NCBI GenBank assembly: GCA_013423325.1
Contig: BLJB01000332.1
Location: 1 to 32,411 of the forward strand
Reading direction: 5' to 3'
DNA: 32,411 nt
Source: Usnea hakonensis
Taxonomy: Eukaryota; Ascomycota; Lecanoromycetes; Lecanorales; Parmeliaceae
Part shown: positions 20,626 to 31,860 of the stretch, in pieces
How positions within the stretch are numbered: the stretch's first letter is position 1
Layout: every line of letters starts with the position of its first letter
The notes under the pieces: generated by a model
What the model was told of the DNA's origin: nothing
Seen by the model: only the letters and a program-made list of their open reading frames with translations
Databases searched by the model: none
Translations under genes and position numbers: made by a program

Positions 20626-21661
20626 CAATCGTTCTGGTCAAGAACTTACAACGGCATATGATGCAGGTTCCAAGGAGACTCAGAGGCTTCTCGGCCTCAT
20701 CGTTGCCAGAACAGAGACTAAAGTGATTGGCGAAGAGTTCTTGCTCTTGAAGCTGGGACTCGCTTTAGCTGCAACGGCGGCCGCAGTGGGTATTTCGTCT
20801 TTGCGTCGTCTTATCATTTTTATCGGGGCTATTTAATGAGTGTTGCACTGTCTTCATTCGTTGTTTTAATGCTAAACGATCAGATTTTCTGAGGTCCTGT
20901 CGCGTACGATGGTAGTCCTTTCGAGATTTTGGTTTCGCTGGGGCTATAGTGCCTGGATTATACTGCAAATTTTTCTAGATAATTCGATAAAGTATCAAGA
21001 TATGACAGAACTGGACTGCCGCCTTGAATTCTAGAATTAGCAAGATCGCGGGATTAGCTAGAGTAAGTTAGTAAGTATCGAGCTTGTATTCTTCGATAAA
21101 GAAGAGATTGGACCCTGTTGTTTCGATAGCCTTGTTCTTAAATTGATTCCTACGTCCGAAGTTACTTGCAATATCCTACTGTCGAAGCAACAAAGGCCAG
21201 CCCTGTTCTTCTATAAATAGCTTTTGACAAGTCTTCGGCACTACGATTCGGAATGGAGAAGCCTCCTACCATATGCATATTCTAAGGAGTTGCTCTGCCG
21301 TACCTTGATTGGATCAAGCCCAAGAATGTGAGAGCCCACATTCGGATTGCAAGCTTTGACGTTTTCCGCGTGTGGAAAGTCATGGACAGGACTAAATGTA
21401 TTACCTATTAACAGGCGCATGTAGTAAAGTGTTTTATACTCTTGTGCGGTTGTACACAAATGCCTTATCCTTTTTCTATTTCGCAACTCACAGCCTAAAC
21501 CAGCGAATGCTAATAGAAAGCATTCTAAATCTCAAAACATTGAACAGCCGTCTGAGAACTGTCCTTCTCTCCCTGGTCTCCAATCAAACTGTCGGGCAAT
21601 CCTCACAAGTCCACCACGGCTGACTATTCCCGAAAGGATTCGTGAATACCGCACACTTGCC
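20626..21661. other. Upstream of the aminotransferase and 3' flank of the subtilase
   Basis: 20650-20817 may hold a 5' exon of the aminotransferase on the minus strand (ATG at 20817, in-frame to the GTAAGT donor apart from a TGA). The rest, about 20970-21240, is rather AT-rich but shows no repeat or gene. Confidence 0.3.
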
Positions 21662-23203
21662 TCACCAACAATTTTCCGTGCATTTGGGTTCGAGAGTGTT
21701 TATATACTTAGGAACGCAAGGGCGTAGAATGGGCGTTACAATAGGCTGAGAGATACCTGCCGTGGAAGATGAAGACGACGGTGGTGATACCCAGACTACC
21801 GAAGTGACAGTCTCTCTAGACGGTGGTGGAAGGGACGTAGTTTTGAGGATCACCTCAGTGGTTACGGCTTGGGTGTAGGGAGACGTTGTAGACATGAGAA
21901 GACTGCGAGACCCCTCTGGCGAAGTAGTTCGAACATAAACGGCTTGGGCTGACTCAGTAACCTCGCTACCAAGAATGCTAGAAGACCTTGAAACAGATGG
22001 ATTTGTATGAGCACTCGACGTAGTCATGGATGGAACATCTGTTAGCCTCCCCGCTGATCCTGTTGCAGCCTCCGAGCTACCGGCAATTGTGAGGGTATGA
22101 AGACCATCAGCCTGGTAAGTCGAAGCCGTTGGGGGCTCAGACTGTAAACAAGCATCAAGGGACGATGCTGCATCTCTCCTGTTCCTTCTTCTTCGAGCAG
22201 CTACGGCACACGTGGTCCCTGTCCTGAAGTCGAAATCATTAAAAATGGCAAGCGGTCCACGATTCCTCGAGTATGCCTTGCTGACAATATAATTTTTGAC
22301 ATTCTGAGCAACCTGACCGGGTACTAAGAGAGAAGGAACCGTGGACATGAAGTATGCAGCGATACCAGCTACTTGAGGGGCAGCAAAAGAGGTCCCGACT
22401 CTGTAAGCCCTGCCTGTGCCGATAGAGTCTGCGCAACTGATTCCTGCAATCCTAGTCCCTGCTTTGACTGCTGCTGGAGCGCAGACAGTGACAAGAGGAC
22501 CACCCTGCGAGAATTCCGTTGCGGTCCCATCTGTGTATACGGCGCCCACTACTATGAGGTCTGTAAGGGTCTCTGCGAAGAGTGCGGGATATTTGCTGAC
22601 TTCGGGATTATTGAGCTGCATGGAAATCAGCCGTGCTTGGCGCTCGGTCTCTCCTCCATACGACTCAAACGTGGCGGTAGCGCCTTCATAGAGCTTGCAG
22701 TTGGAGAGCGGGAACCCACTAACCTTATCATTACCACTTGTTGTTACCACCACAACGTCATCCTTCAGAAGGCTTTCAACTGCAGTTCTCATCGCAGCAA
22801 TCACGCTCATATCTGTCAGTGGTAGCCCTCCTGAAAGATTCACCACAGCTTTGCCCTTTAAATTCCGTTTTAGTATGTCCTCTCGTACCTTTTGTAATAA
22901 ATAGATATACCACCCCGCCAATGCAGTATCAGTCTGTCTGACCCCTACTTTAGCAATAACAATGTTAACGTTCTTTGCTACTCCGTACGTCTTCCCGGCA
23001 ACCTTAGACACCACACAGGAACCGTGGTTTTGTTCATCGGTCTCGGTGCTTGGTATGTTGACTGCATGCTTCTGCCAGTATTCCTCGTCGATCTTCAGCC
23101 AGCGCTTACTGCCAGGCATTCCCAAGTAATCGGGATTGGAAGGGTTTGCACCGCTGTCGATGACGTATTTAGTACTTCGTTCGCCACATCCAAATCCATG
23201 CAA
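21662..23203 (-). pseudogene. Subtilisin-like (S8) protease, 5' end removed at a transposon border
   Basis: The frame encodes about 513 residues and carries a complete S8 catalytic set: Asp16 in YVIDSGANP (codon 23156-23158), His60 in NHGSC (23024-23026), the oxyanion Asn in VTTSGND, and Ser272 in GTSFAAPQVAG (22388-22390). A Ser/Thr-rich tail follows, ending with CVPKY and CTENC. There is no ATG at the start (the open frame begins at a TTG), no signal peptide and no propeptide. The first 11 residues come from the 155-bp repeat starting at 23169, which is the transposon end. So the gene was probably cut just before its catalytic Asp. A less likely alternative is that missing 5' exons lie beyond and are spliced in. 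It is expected to be inactive or unexpressed. Confidence 0.7.
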
Positions 23204-23323
23204 ATGATCAAATGCTCATAGGAGGTAGCTGTAACAGTGGTTGGCCTATCTCATTGCTATGGGCAGGCCGAACAGTGACCCCTAAAGATATATTCAGGCC
23301 TCTATAGTACTAAGAAGACTCCC
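23169..23323 (-). repeat. Outer 155-bp direct repeat (proposed B2 of the YR retroelement)
   Basis: This segment aligns without gaps to 23623-23777, offset 454. Nearly all differences are C-to-T or G-to-A in the other copy, in CpA/TpG context. This copy keeps its CpA/TpG, so it escaped RIP. It borders the subtilase gene at 23168 and marks the left end of the transposon block. Confidence 0.75.
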
Positions 23324-23622
23324 ATATCTATTCGATATAGACCTAGAGTAGATAGATATATATATATATAGGTAGAGGTAGGTAGGCGAAAAAAGAATAT
23401 AATATAATATAATAAAGGAGACTCTAAAAGAGATAAATCGACTAAAGAGTAATTATAGTATAAGAAGTAGTATATATATACTTCTAAAAGAATATAGTCT
23501 TCTAAATCTTATTACTATAGCTATATAGCTATTATATCGAATCTATATACCGAAATACTATCGAAACTAGTTATATAATATATAATATCTAAAATTATTA
23601 ACCCTTAGTCCTATTATAGCGA
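23324..23622 (-). repeat. AT-rich spacer between the 155-bp repeats (proposed A2)
   Basis: 299 bases, very AT-rich, with TA dinucleotide and AATAT microsatellite-like tracts (for example 23350-23362 and 23395-23415). No coding capacity. In a split-direct-repeat element this would equal the A1 repeat at the far, unseen end. Confidence 0.4.
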
Positions 23623-23777
23623 TTAGTACTTCGTTCGCTATATTCGAATCTATATAAATAATTAAATACTTATAGAAGGTAGCTATAATAGTAGTTAGCC
23701 TATCTTATTATTATAGGTAAGCCGAATAGTAATCTCTAAAGATATATTTAGGCCTCTATAGTACTAAGAAGACTCCT
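23623..23777 (-). repeat. Inner 155-bp direct repeat (proposed B1), RIP-mutated
   Basis: Same sequence as 23169-23323 after heavy CpA-to-TpA change on both strands (for example GCCACATCC in the outer copy reads GCTATATTC here). No insertion or deletion separates the copies. Confidence 0.75.
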
Positions 23778-23858
23778 AAACCTATAAGGCGATCTTAATA
23801 AGACTCGTCTATAGCGAGTAACGCTATTACTAATACTAAAGAAAGTACTAGTACCTCC

Positions 23859-23863
23859 GTAAT
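23859..23863. repeat. Target site duplication, left (GTAAT)
   Basis: GTAAT directly before the 5' LTR equals GTAAT at 29697-29701 directly after the 3' LTR. A perfect 5-bp duplication, usual for Ty3/Gypsy integration. Confidence 0.85.
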
Positions 23864-24109
23864 TGTCACGGTTTCTCAACACATGCATAGCATGTGACAT
23901 TCAAATCAATATTCACTTATTCTAAACACACACATCGATTACTAGCGTATAGGGTACGGGTATTTAAAGGGTAAATCTCTCGAGCGAACTCTCTTTCTCT
24001 TTCTTTCCTCTTTATATTCGTCTTATATAACTAGCCTCCACTATAGTTAGTAGAGCCAAATTATTAATACTAATCTATACGCCTATAGATCTTAGTCTAA
24101 ACCTTAATA
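23864..24109 (+). repeat. 5' LTR
   Basis: Begins TGTCACGG and pairs with 29451-29696. The first 75-85 bases keep their CpA/TpG; the rest is RIP-mutated. It contains a conserved CT-rich block, CTCTCTTTCTCTTTCTTTCC. Confidence 0.9.
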
Positions 24110-24199
24110 TTATGAATACTACTTATACTATAGTATTATTATTATACTCTTATTATTATACCTCGAAACTTCTCTTAGTCCTTTAGGTCGATATTAACG

Positions 24200-27100
24200 C
24201 CTAACGGTACTTCCTAGTCGACTAGCTAAAACTAACTTAAACCGATCTCTAAAGATATAATTTTAGCTACCTTAGTAGGCCTAAATAATAACTAAGCCTT
24301 AGTTAAGACTATTAACGATAATCTAGACTAATTCCGGAGAATACTAGGAATAGCCTTTAACTATAATAATAAAACTATTCGTAACCTAAAAGCTAAATAC
24401 GACTAATTAGAAATTAATACTACTAAATAATTAGAACGCTAATAGAAGGAGATAGATAATAGTACTAATAGCTTCTAGGCTTAAATTAGGGACTTAGATA
24501 GATAGCTCGCCCGCTCGCTTAACGCGAGCGCTATCTTAGCTAACCCTAATACTACTAAACGTTTACCGAGGGTCCTAGATCCGCCTATATATTTAGGGGA
24601 TCGCGCGACCTTAAAGTAATAGGTTATAAAGCTTAAGTTTAAGCTTAGAGATAATATTAACTAGTACCTTACCGACGCCTCCTAGGTAAGGTATATCTAC
24701 GGATAACTAGAGGGTAAGGTAGCGGACTAGATCTACCCTAGAATAAACGAGGATAGCCCGATCTATATTAGAGATATTAAGTAGCTTATTATAGCCTTAC
24801 GGCTAGCCTTTAGGGATACGGATAAATAAAACACTATTTAAAACTATATTATAAATCTACGCTAGACTAATAAGCTATTTATCGAATACCTCTTACTATT
24901 TACTACTAAGATTAGTAATATCGGCTTCGACGAAGAAACGTTAAAATTCTACTTATAGAATAGCCTTTACTAGAAGCTCGCTAGCTACCTAGTTAGCGTT
25001 AGGGTCTACTAGCTTACTTTTAATTAATTAGTCGAAAAATACTAATATCGGGATATTAGGGAATATTAGCTTCGGGAGTAATTTATAAAATTAGGCTCTA
25101 AGGCGAATTACTAGAATACGAGTACTATCGCGCTAGTAGTATATATATATACTAATAGCTAGGCTATCTATATCTCTATTAATAATAGAAATACGGTAAT
25201 AGACTTATCTAAAATAGGTTCTAAGCCCTATAGGCCTCTAACCTCTATAGAGAAATAATATTGATAAGACCTTAACCTCTATCTCTACTATAGCGAACTA
25301 GGCTACTATACTACGGACTATAAGAAGAAACTATCGAACCGTACTAGTATTAGAATAGTTACGACTACGCCCTTAGTACTAGTAACTATAGATAAGTCGA
25401 GAAAAGTATAGTCCCTATATATTATCGCGTATAAGGACTATTAGTTAATAAATAACCTCTTTTAAAGTTAAGATCTAGTACCTTAAAAGCCTTAATTCTA
25501 GAACTTTATCTAGATAGTACCCTTATATTAGTATACGGAGTAACTTCTAATAAAATAGATTATACGGCTAAAATACTATATAATACTAAAGCTTTTTCTA
25601 AGAGTTTTATTAATACTATCTTTACGCGAAATAAAAATCTACCCTTAACCCCCCTTAATATCCCTAGAGATCTAGACGGATTCGATAGAAAGCCTACCGC
25701 TTCCGGCCCTATTACCTATATAACGCGCTATAGGTTCGTTATTCCTAGTTACCCCCCGATTTAGACTACCTTTTATATTATAGACCTCTTAGATTAGAAA
25801 GTTATTATCGGCCTTCTATAGATAGAGAAGTATAAGGTTAATCTTCGCTTTAGGATAGACGGGAATATACTCTCCTTCGGGGGGGTAGCCCTAGAGTCTA
25901 TAGAAGGTCCTAGCCTCTCGTTTCTATCTAGTAAAGTTCTAGCGTCTACCCCCTTAGAGATTAAGTCCCTCCCTAGCGCCTCGACCCGCTATTTTAGTAA
26001 CTAATAAAGGCGGGCTAGACTCTATATAAACCTAATTATAGCCGCCTTACGAGTTACTACGCTCTTCTAGCTATCCTAGAGTTCTAGACCTAACCCCTTA
26101 TTAATCTACCTAATTGGAGCTATACCCTTCGCGCTTCTAAGTAAGAAGCCGAGGGTTAAAATTTTTATAATTACTATAAAGGATATTAAGAAAGCCTTAA
26201 GACCTAAGATCTATATTAATCCTAGCTCTATACTCTCTAAGGAATATTATAACTTTTTAGATATCTTTTTTTAAACTAAAACTAATAAGCTTCCCCCCTA
26301 CCGCGAGATCGATTATAAAATTAAACTAGAACCCGGTAAGATACCCCTATTCGGCTCTCTCTACGATATATTTATAGGCGAGTTAGAAGTACTTAAAAAA
26401 TTTTTAAATAATAACCTCGCGAAGGATTTTATCCGCCTAAGTAAGTCCTTAGTTATATCCCCGGTCCTCTTCGCCTATAAGCCGGGGGGTAGACTACGTC
26501 TTTATATCGACTATTAAGCCCTAAATACTATTATAATTAAAAATTAATATCTAATACTCTTAATCTAAGAAACCTTAGCTAGAATCTATTATACTAAGTA
26601 CTTTACTAAGCTTAATATTATTACGATATTTAATAAGATTAGAATAGTATCTAGGGAAGAGTAGAAAACTACTTTCTATATATACTATAGGCTCTATAAG
26701 TTACTCGTTATAAATTTTAGGCTCTATAGGGCTCTATTAATATTCTAAAAATATATAAACGACCTTCTGTACGAGTATCTAGATAACTTCTATACTATAT
26801 ATATTAATAATATCCTAATCTATAGTAATTCTAAGACTAAATATACCCGGTACGTTAAGCTTATACTCGCTAGGCTCCATAAAACGGGCCTCTAAATTAA
26901 TATCGATAAGTACGCCTTTAGTATTAATAAAGTATATTATCTACGGTTAATTATTATAACCTATAGCGTTAGTATAGATCTAGATAAGCTTTTAGCGGTT
27001 ATCGAATAGTCTACCCCTATCTATATAAAGGACGTATAAGCTTTTCTAGGCTTCGCGAACTTTTATTAATAATTTATTAGGGGATTCTTACTACTCGCTA

Positions 27101-29440
27101 AACTACTTATAGAACTTATTAAGAAAGGAGTCTAGTTCTAATAGATTTCTAGTTATAATAAGGCCTTTAAGTCTCTAAAGCTCGCCTTTATTACCGTATC
27201 TATCCTATTATACTATAACCCGAATAAGTAAATTATTATCGAGATAGATACTTTAAATAAGGTTATAGTAGAAGTTATATTCTAGTATAACCCTTAGAGG
27301 GTTCTTAGGTCTATTATATACTTCTCGACTAAAATATCCCCTACGGAATATAATTATAAGATTTATAATAAGGAGCTCCTAGCTATTATTTAGGCTTTCG
27401 AGCTCTAGCGCCTTAAGCTCGAGGATATCTAGGAGCCCGTATCTATAGTATCCGACTATAAGAATCTAGAGTACTTTATATCGATTAAGCTCCTAAGTCG
27501 CTATTAAGCTCGCTAGTCTAAGTTCCTTTCTAGATTTAATTTTAAAATTATCTATTATCTAGATATACTAAATTAATAAGTAGATACTCTAACTCGCTAG
27601 ATTAAGCCTTAGAAGGATTAAAATCTCTAGTAGTAGATAATCCTTAAACCCGGGAACCTAGATACCTAAATCCTAGCCTAAAAGAAGGATATCCCCGTTA
27701 TTTAAGCGGCTCTTCTAGCTCTTATCCGGGGTAGAAGAGCCTCGTATTCTACTATCCTAGCCCCCGAATTAGAGCTAGATAAGCCTTAACCCGACCCGGA
27801 ACCTAAATTAGATTTAGAAGACGCTATTTAGTCGATCTACGTAGGTAGCGAGTAAGTCTAGACCGTAATTAACGCCCTATAGACGGGTATCTAGAAGCTA
27901 AAAGGCTTCCCCCTATTAGAATATAAACTACGTAATAATAGGGTCTACTTTAGAGATAGGCTCTTTATCCCTAATAATAACGAACTACGCTTACGCCTTA
28001 TTAAACTCGCTTATAATATGCCTATAGCGGGTTACCTAGGCCGTATTAAAACCTACGAGGTTTTAATCCGCTTATATTACTAGCCGGGAATTTCTAACTT
28101 CGTAAAATAATTTATCGCTAACTACTATAACTACGCCCGTACTAAAGTCTCCTATAAGAAGTATCTAGGACTTTTAAGGCCTCTATCTATATTACGGAGA
28201 TAATAGGCCTATATCTCGATAGATTTTATCGTTAAGTTACCTCTAAGTATCGACTATTATAGCTAGGAGTACGTTAATATCCTCGTAATTATAGACCGGT
28301 TAATAAAAATAGTAAAATATATCTCTATAAATAGAATTATAGCCGAAGATACGGCCCGTACCTTCTATCTTTATATCTAGAAGGACTACGGGCTCCCTTA
28401 CGATTTTATTATCGACTGGGGTACGTAGTTCGAGAGCTATTTCTAGTACGAACTATATACCCGTTATAGAATTAAGGCTAGCCTCTCTATCGCCTTCTAT
28501 CTAGAAATAGATAGCTAGACCGAGCGAGCTAACGTAATATTAGAATAGTATCTAAGGGTCTTTATAAACTTCCTTTAAGATAACTAGATAAAATAACTCC
28601 CTTTGGCCAAATTCGCTACTAATAACTATTTTTTAGAAGCTACCTAGTTTACTCTATTTTTCGTAAATTTAGACTAGTATCCCTATATAGGTTTTAAACC
28701 TAGCTTCTACTAGGAAGATTATATTATAAACTACTAGTAATTTAAGGACCGGCTATACGCTAACGGCTTCGCCCTATAAATAGACTATATTAACGAAATT
28801 ATAAGTATCTAAATAATACTTATCTAGGCCTCCTAAAAAGAATTCGCTAATCGAAACTAATAACCCGCGCCTAAATACTAAGCCCGTAATTTAGTATAGC
28901 TAGACGCTAGAAATCTATAGTTCTAGCGTACCTCTAAGAAGCTCTTAGAGAAATTTAAGGGGCCCTTCCCTATTATTAAAAGTATTAGAACTTATATCTA
29001 CTAACTAGAGCTCTCTCTAAGTTAGTCCTATTATAACGTTTTTTATATTAACCTCTTACGACCTATAGCTTTCGACCTAGTCTCTAATTAAGCCCCCTCG
29101 GTCCTATTTCCTTCCCTCGACGCCCGAAATCGAGATATCTAGATTATCGAGTTAATCGAGGATAGTAAAATAGAGTGCGGTACCCTAAAATTTAGAATTA
29201 AATAGGAAGATATTTATTACTATATTTAGGAATCTCTTAAATATATTTATATAGCCTCTAAAGCCCTAGATAACTATTTTAAACGATATCTAGAACGCGC
29301 TAGCTATACTATTTAGATCGTATATAAAGAAAACCCTAACGATTTTAATATAGAGTCTAATTTTAATCTAGAAGACGACTTATTTATACCTACCCGCTTA
29401 GAAAGTATTAAATCTAAATTGTCTAGAGTCCGATCTTAAG
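24200..29440 (+). pseudogene. Gag-Pol polyprotein of the Gypsy element, destroyed by RIP
   Basis: Read through stops, the plus strand still shows the domains. The gag zinc knuckle (about 25281-25325) has CX2CX4HX4C spacing, but every Cys and the His are now Tyr. A protease-to-RT linker (KVIIGLL) lies near 25797-25820. RT is at about 26310-26990, with KPGGRLRLYIDY and the catalytic YIDD changed to YINN (26800-26811). RNase H (about 27320-27600) shows TEYNYKIYNKELLAII and SDYKNLEYF. Integrase (about 28030-28700) has a CHxC-like relic, SIDFIVKLPL and DWGT-stop-F near 28411-28431. A chromodomain (about 29140-29290) shows LKFRIK-stop-ED and ESLKYIYIASKALDNY. Many Trp and Gln codons are stops. No activity is possible. 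Confidence 0.85.
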
Positions 29441-29450
29441 GGGGGGGTAC
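29438..29450 (+). other. Polypurine tract
   Basis: AAGGGGGGGG directly before the 3' LTR, the expected plus-strand primer site of an LTR retrotransposon. Confidence 0.75.
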
Positions 29451-29696
29451 TATTACGGTTTCTTAATATATATATAGTATATAATATTTAAATTAATATT
29501 TACTTATTCTAAATATACATATCGATTACTAGCGTACGGGGTACGGGTATTTAAAGGGTAAATCTCTCGAGCGAACTCTCTTTCTCTTTCTTTCCTCTTC
29601 GTGTTCGTCTTGTATAACTAGCCTCCACTATAGTTAGTAGAGCCAAATCATCAATACCAACCCGTGCGCCCGTAGATCTCAGTCTGAACCTTGATA
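29451..29696 (+). repeat. 3' LTR
   Basis: Begins TATTACGG (RIP form of TGTCACGG) and ends at the GTAAT duplication. Here the inner, left part is RIP-mutated and the outer part from about 29537 is spared (for example GTGCGCCCGTAGATCTCAG), the mirror image of the 5' LTR. Confidence 0.9.
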
Positions 29697-29701
29697 GTAA
29701 T
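29697..29701. repeat. Target site duplication, right (GTAAT)
   Basis: Matches 23859-23863 exactly and lies directly after the 3' LTR. Confidence 0.85.
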
Positions 29702-29749
29702 ATAGCGAGTATACGAGCGGGGTAGATAATAATATATAGATAATAGGAG

Positions 29750-30200
29750 TCCGATTTCTATCTTTTTAGTAACTAGATCTCGTTCTTATTAAGACCGGCC
29801 TCTCGTACTAATATAGCTATACCTCGACGAAAAGAATAACTAGTATAATAACCCTAGATACCTACTATTATAAGGGTCTCGCGGAGGGTCTCGATAAGAC
29901 GTTATCTTATAAAGGATCTACCGATTTAGAAGAGAGAGGCCGATAATAAGACTAGCTAGTTATAGAAAAGGCGTTATAATATTAATATTATATATACCTT
30001 ATTATTAATAGCTATAATAGTAAGAGTAATATCTTATTTAAAAGGATCTATCTTTAAGGCTAGTAGTATTAACTCGATATAATTATTATAGAATCTTACT
30101 AAACGACGTATTAGAAACTACTTATAGAACTCTATATCCTCTATATTATAGGCCGAATAGATAAACTCGTCTACTCGTAGAAAGCCTATAAATATAAGAT
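29750..30200 (-). pseudogene. Tyrosine recombinase domain of the YR retroelement
   Basis: The minus strand reads FLRVDEF (first catalytic Arg region, 30163-30183). About 330 bases later comes TSYSFRRGIAILVREAGLNK (29781-29840), in which the Tyr before SFRRG stands where family members have the catalytic His (CAY to TAY, a RIP change). Then LLKR-stop-KSDSYYLYI, where the family has LGRWKSD..Y..Y: Gly became Lys and Trp became stop. Spacing and motifs match fungal retroelement recombinases rather than Starship captains (DUF3435) as far as can be judged by eye. Inactive. Confidence 0.72.
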
Positions 30201-30869
30201 AAAAGGTTACGTATATTATTATATCTTCTTATATTCGATAATTAAATAGAGGGAGTAATTATAGAAATATATTTTTAGTAATTAGATATCTCTCTTTTAT
30301 ATCTAGTTTACTTTATAAACGTCTTATATCTATAATTATTTATTATAACTAAAAGTAGTAAAAGATAGCGAGGCCGTTATATTCTATATCTATATAGGTT
30401 AATCGTAAAGCGATAAAGTATTTTTTAATCGTTTATAACTAGATCTACTTATTATTAAGCTTAATAATCTAACTAGCTAATAAGGTAAGAGTAGCTAGAA
30501 AAGGTATAAAACTATTTAGTATATAATATATTTAATAGGACTTAACTACGATATTATAATCTTAGCGGGTTTTAGTTATAAGGCCTTATTAGAGTAGACG
30601 GGCGGCTTCTTATAGAAGAGAGATTTAATTATACTAAGATTTAGATAGATCCCTATTCGAGGAGATAAAGGGATAGTTAAATATTTTAGCTATAGATACT
30701 TATTAGCAATTTTTTAATACCGAAATTATAAAAGATTATTAGCGAGTTAATTAGTATAGGTAGAGATCTATATAGACTATAAAAAAATATTATATTTAGT
30801 AATAGTAATAGCTATTTAGCGTAGTAGACCTATAGCGAGATCTTAAATAGAGAGTTTTAAGAGGCTATA

Positions 30870-31230
30870 AATATAAGTATTATTATTATAGTAAAGTACT
30901 ACTCTTATATCTCGAAATTAGTCTAACTATAAGTATAAGGTGTAATTAATAGTCTATATCTCTTTAAACTAAATATCCTTATAAATATAGCGTATTATAA
31001 CGCGTACTAAAAAGATATTATAGACGGTAGTATCTAGCCGATCAAGTATATAGCCTTCTAGACCGAATTTTCTAGAGGCGTTAATCTAAATATACTTAGT
31101 TTATCTATTAGCGACGTAGTGTAATAAGTAGATACTATTCTAATCTTTTAGAAAGGCCTTCTACTAGAGTAGATCTACCTTTATATATTTAGTAATTCGT
31201 ACTATTACTATCGATCTTCGAATCGTATTA
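30870..31230 (-). pseudogene. RNase H domain of the YR retroelement
   Basis: Between RT and recombinase the minus strand shows DLL-stop-stop-KAFLKD, where DIRS-type elements have a WW pair (DLxWWxxFL), then INASRKFGLEGYIL (first Asp of TDAS changed to Asn) and KDI-stop-FKEI-stop-TINYTLYL, the family's helix with its catalytic Glu. This string is typical of RNase H in DIRS-like elements. Confidence 0.6.
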
Positions 31231-31299
31231 AAAAGTTATCTAAGAAAAGTACGGCCTAGTATAACGATTTTAGCTATAAATAATAGAAAGCTTACCGCT

Positions 31300-31860
31300 A
31301 ATTCTAGTTTATAACATAAGATAATACGCCTATTTAGAAGGTTATTAACGATATTTCTCGCCTTAGTAAGCTTATTTAGAGGGAGCTTTCCCTATATAAG
31401 GATACTATCTAGTTCGATTTCTAGAAAATCGACTTTAGTACCTTCGATATCTTTAGTATAATTAATTATAATACCTAGTTAGTTATAGACGCGTTCGAAA
31501 TTATAATAATAGACCTTTATATTAGCTTATAGTAGAAGGATAGTAAAGAAATCGTCTAGATAATAGAGTACGAATAACTAACTAAGGACCGCGATTAGAA
31601 TCTAGTTAAATACTCTAGTAAATAGATTAAAGAGGAATAGTAATATTTATAAGTCGAATAATAAATAGCGCTCTATCTAATAGGATCTATTATATTAGAA
31701 GCCTAGTAACTATTAATTAAAGGTAACTACTAGTATATAATAAAAAGCGTCTTTTAGGTCTCTTTTAATAAGAATTATACCCGGTCCTTATCATAATAGT
31801 ATATCTATAGCTTCGTTAAATATAGTATATTCTAAAGAGCCCTATTCTTATAGTATACTA
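31300..31860 (-). pseudogene. Reverse transcriptase domain of the YR retroelement
   Basis: The minus strand reads LIKRDLKDAFYYI (palm motif, first catalytic Asp), LLFDL in place of LPFGL, FLFNLFTRVFN, then YYLDDFF at 31545-31565 with both catalytic Asp retained, and VDFLEIELDSILI...GKLPLNKL in the thumb region. LKDAF and YLDDF are DIRS/Ngaro-type RT motifs; Ty3/Gypsy RTs usually have LKSAY-like and Y[IV]DD motifs instead. Many Trp/Gln stops. Confidence 0.72.

Larger units (their letters stand above)
23864..29696 (+). mobile_element. Complete Ty3/Gypsy LTR retrotransposon with chromodomain, RIP-inactivated
   Basis: Length 5833 bp: 246-bp LTRs, 5-bp target duplication, a polypurine tract and the domain order gag - protease region - RT - RNase H - integrase - chromodomain on the plus strand. 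No open frame above 60 codons survives. The internal DNA has almost no CpA or TpG left (the few exceptions include 26767, 28412 and 28602-28613), the product of exhaustive RIP. It sits inside the YR retroelement, between its recombinase and its left-end repeats, so it inserted later. Confidence 0.92.

Noticed and set aside
23169..23777. A stand-alone TRIM-like element with 155-bp LTRs
   Set aside because: No TG...CA ends, target duplication, primer site or polypurine tract was seen; the split-repeat model explains it together with the neighbouring recombinase. It stays a fallback if no A1 repeat is found.
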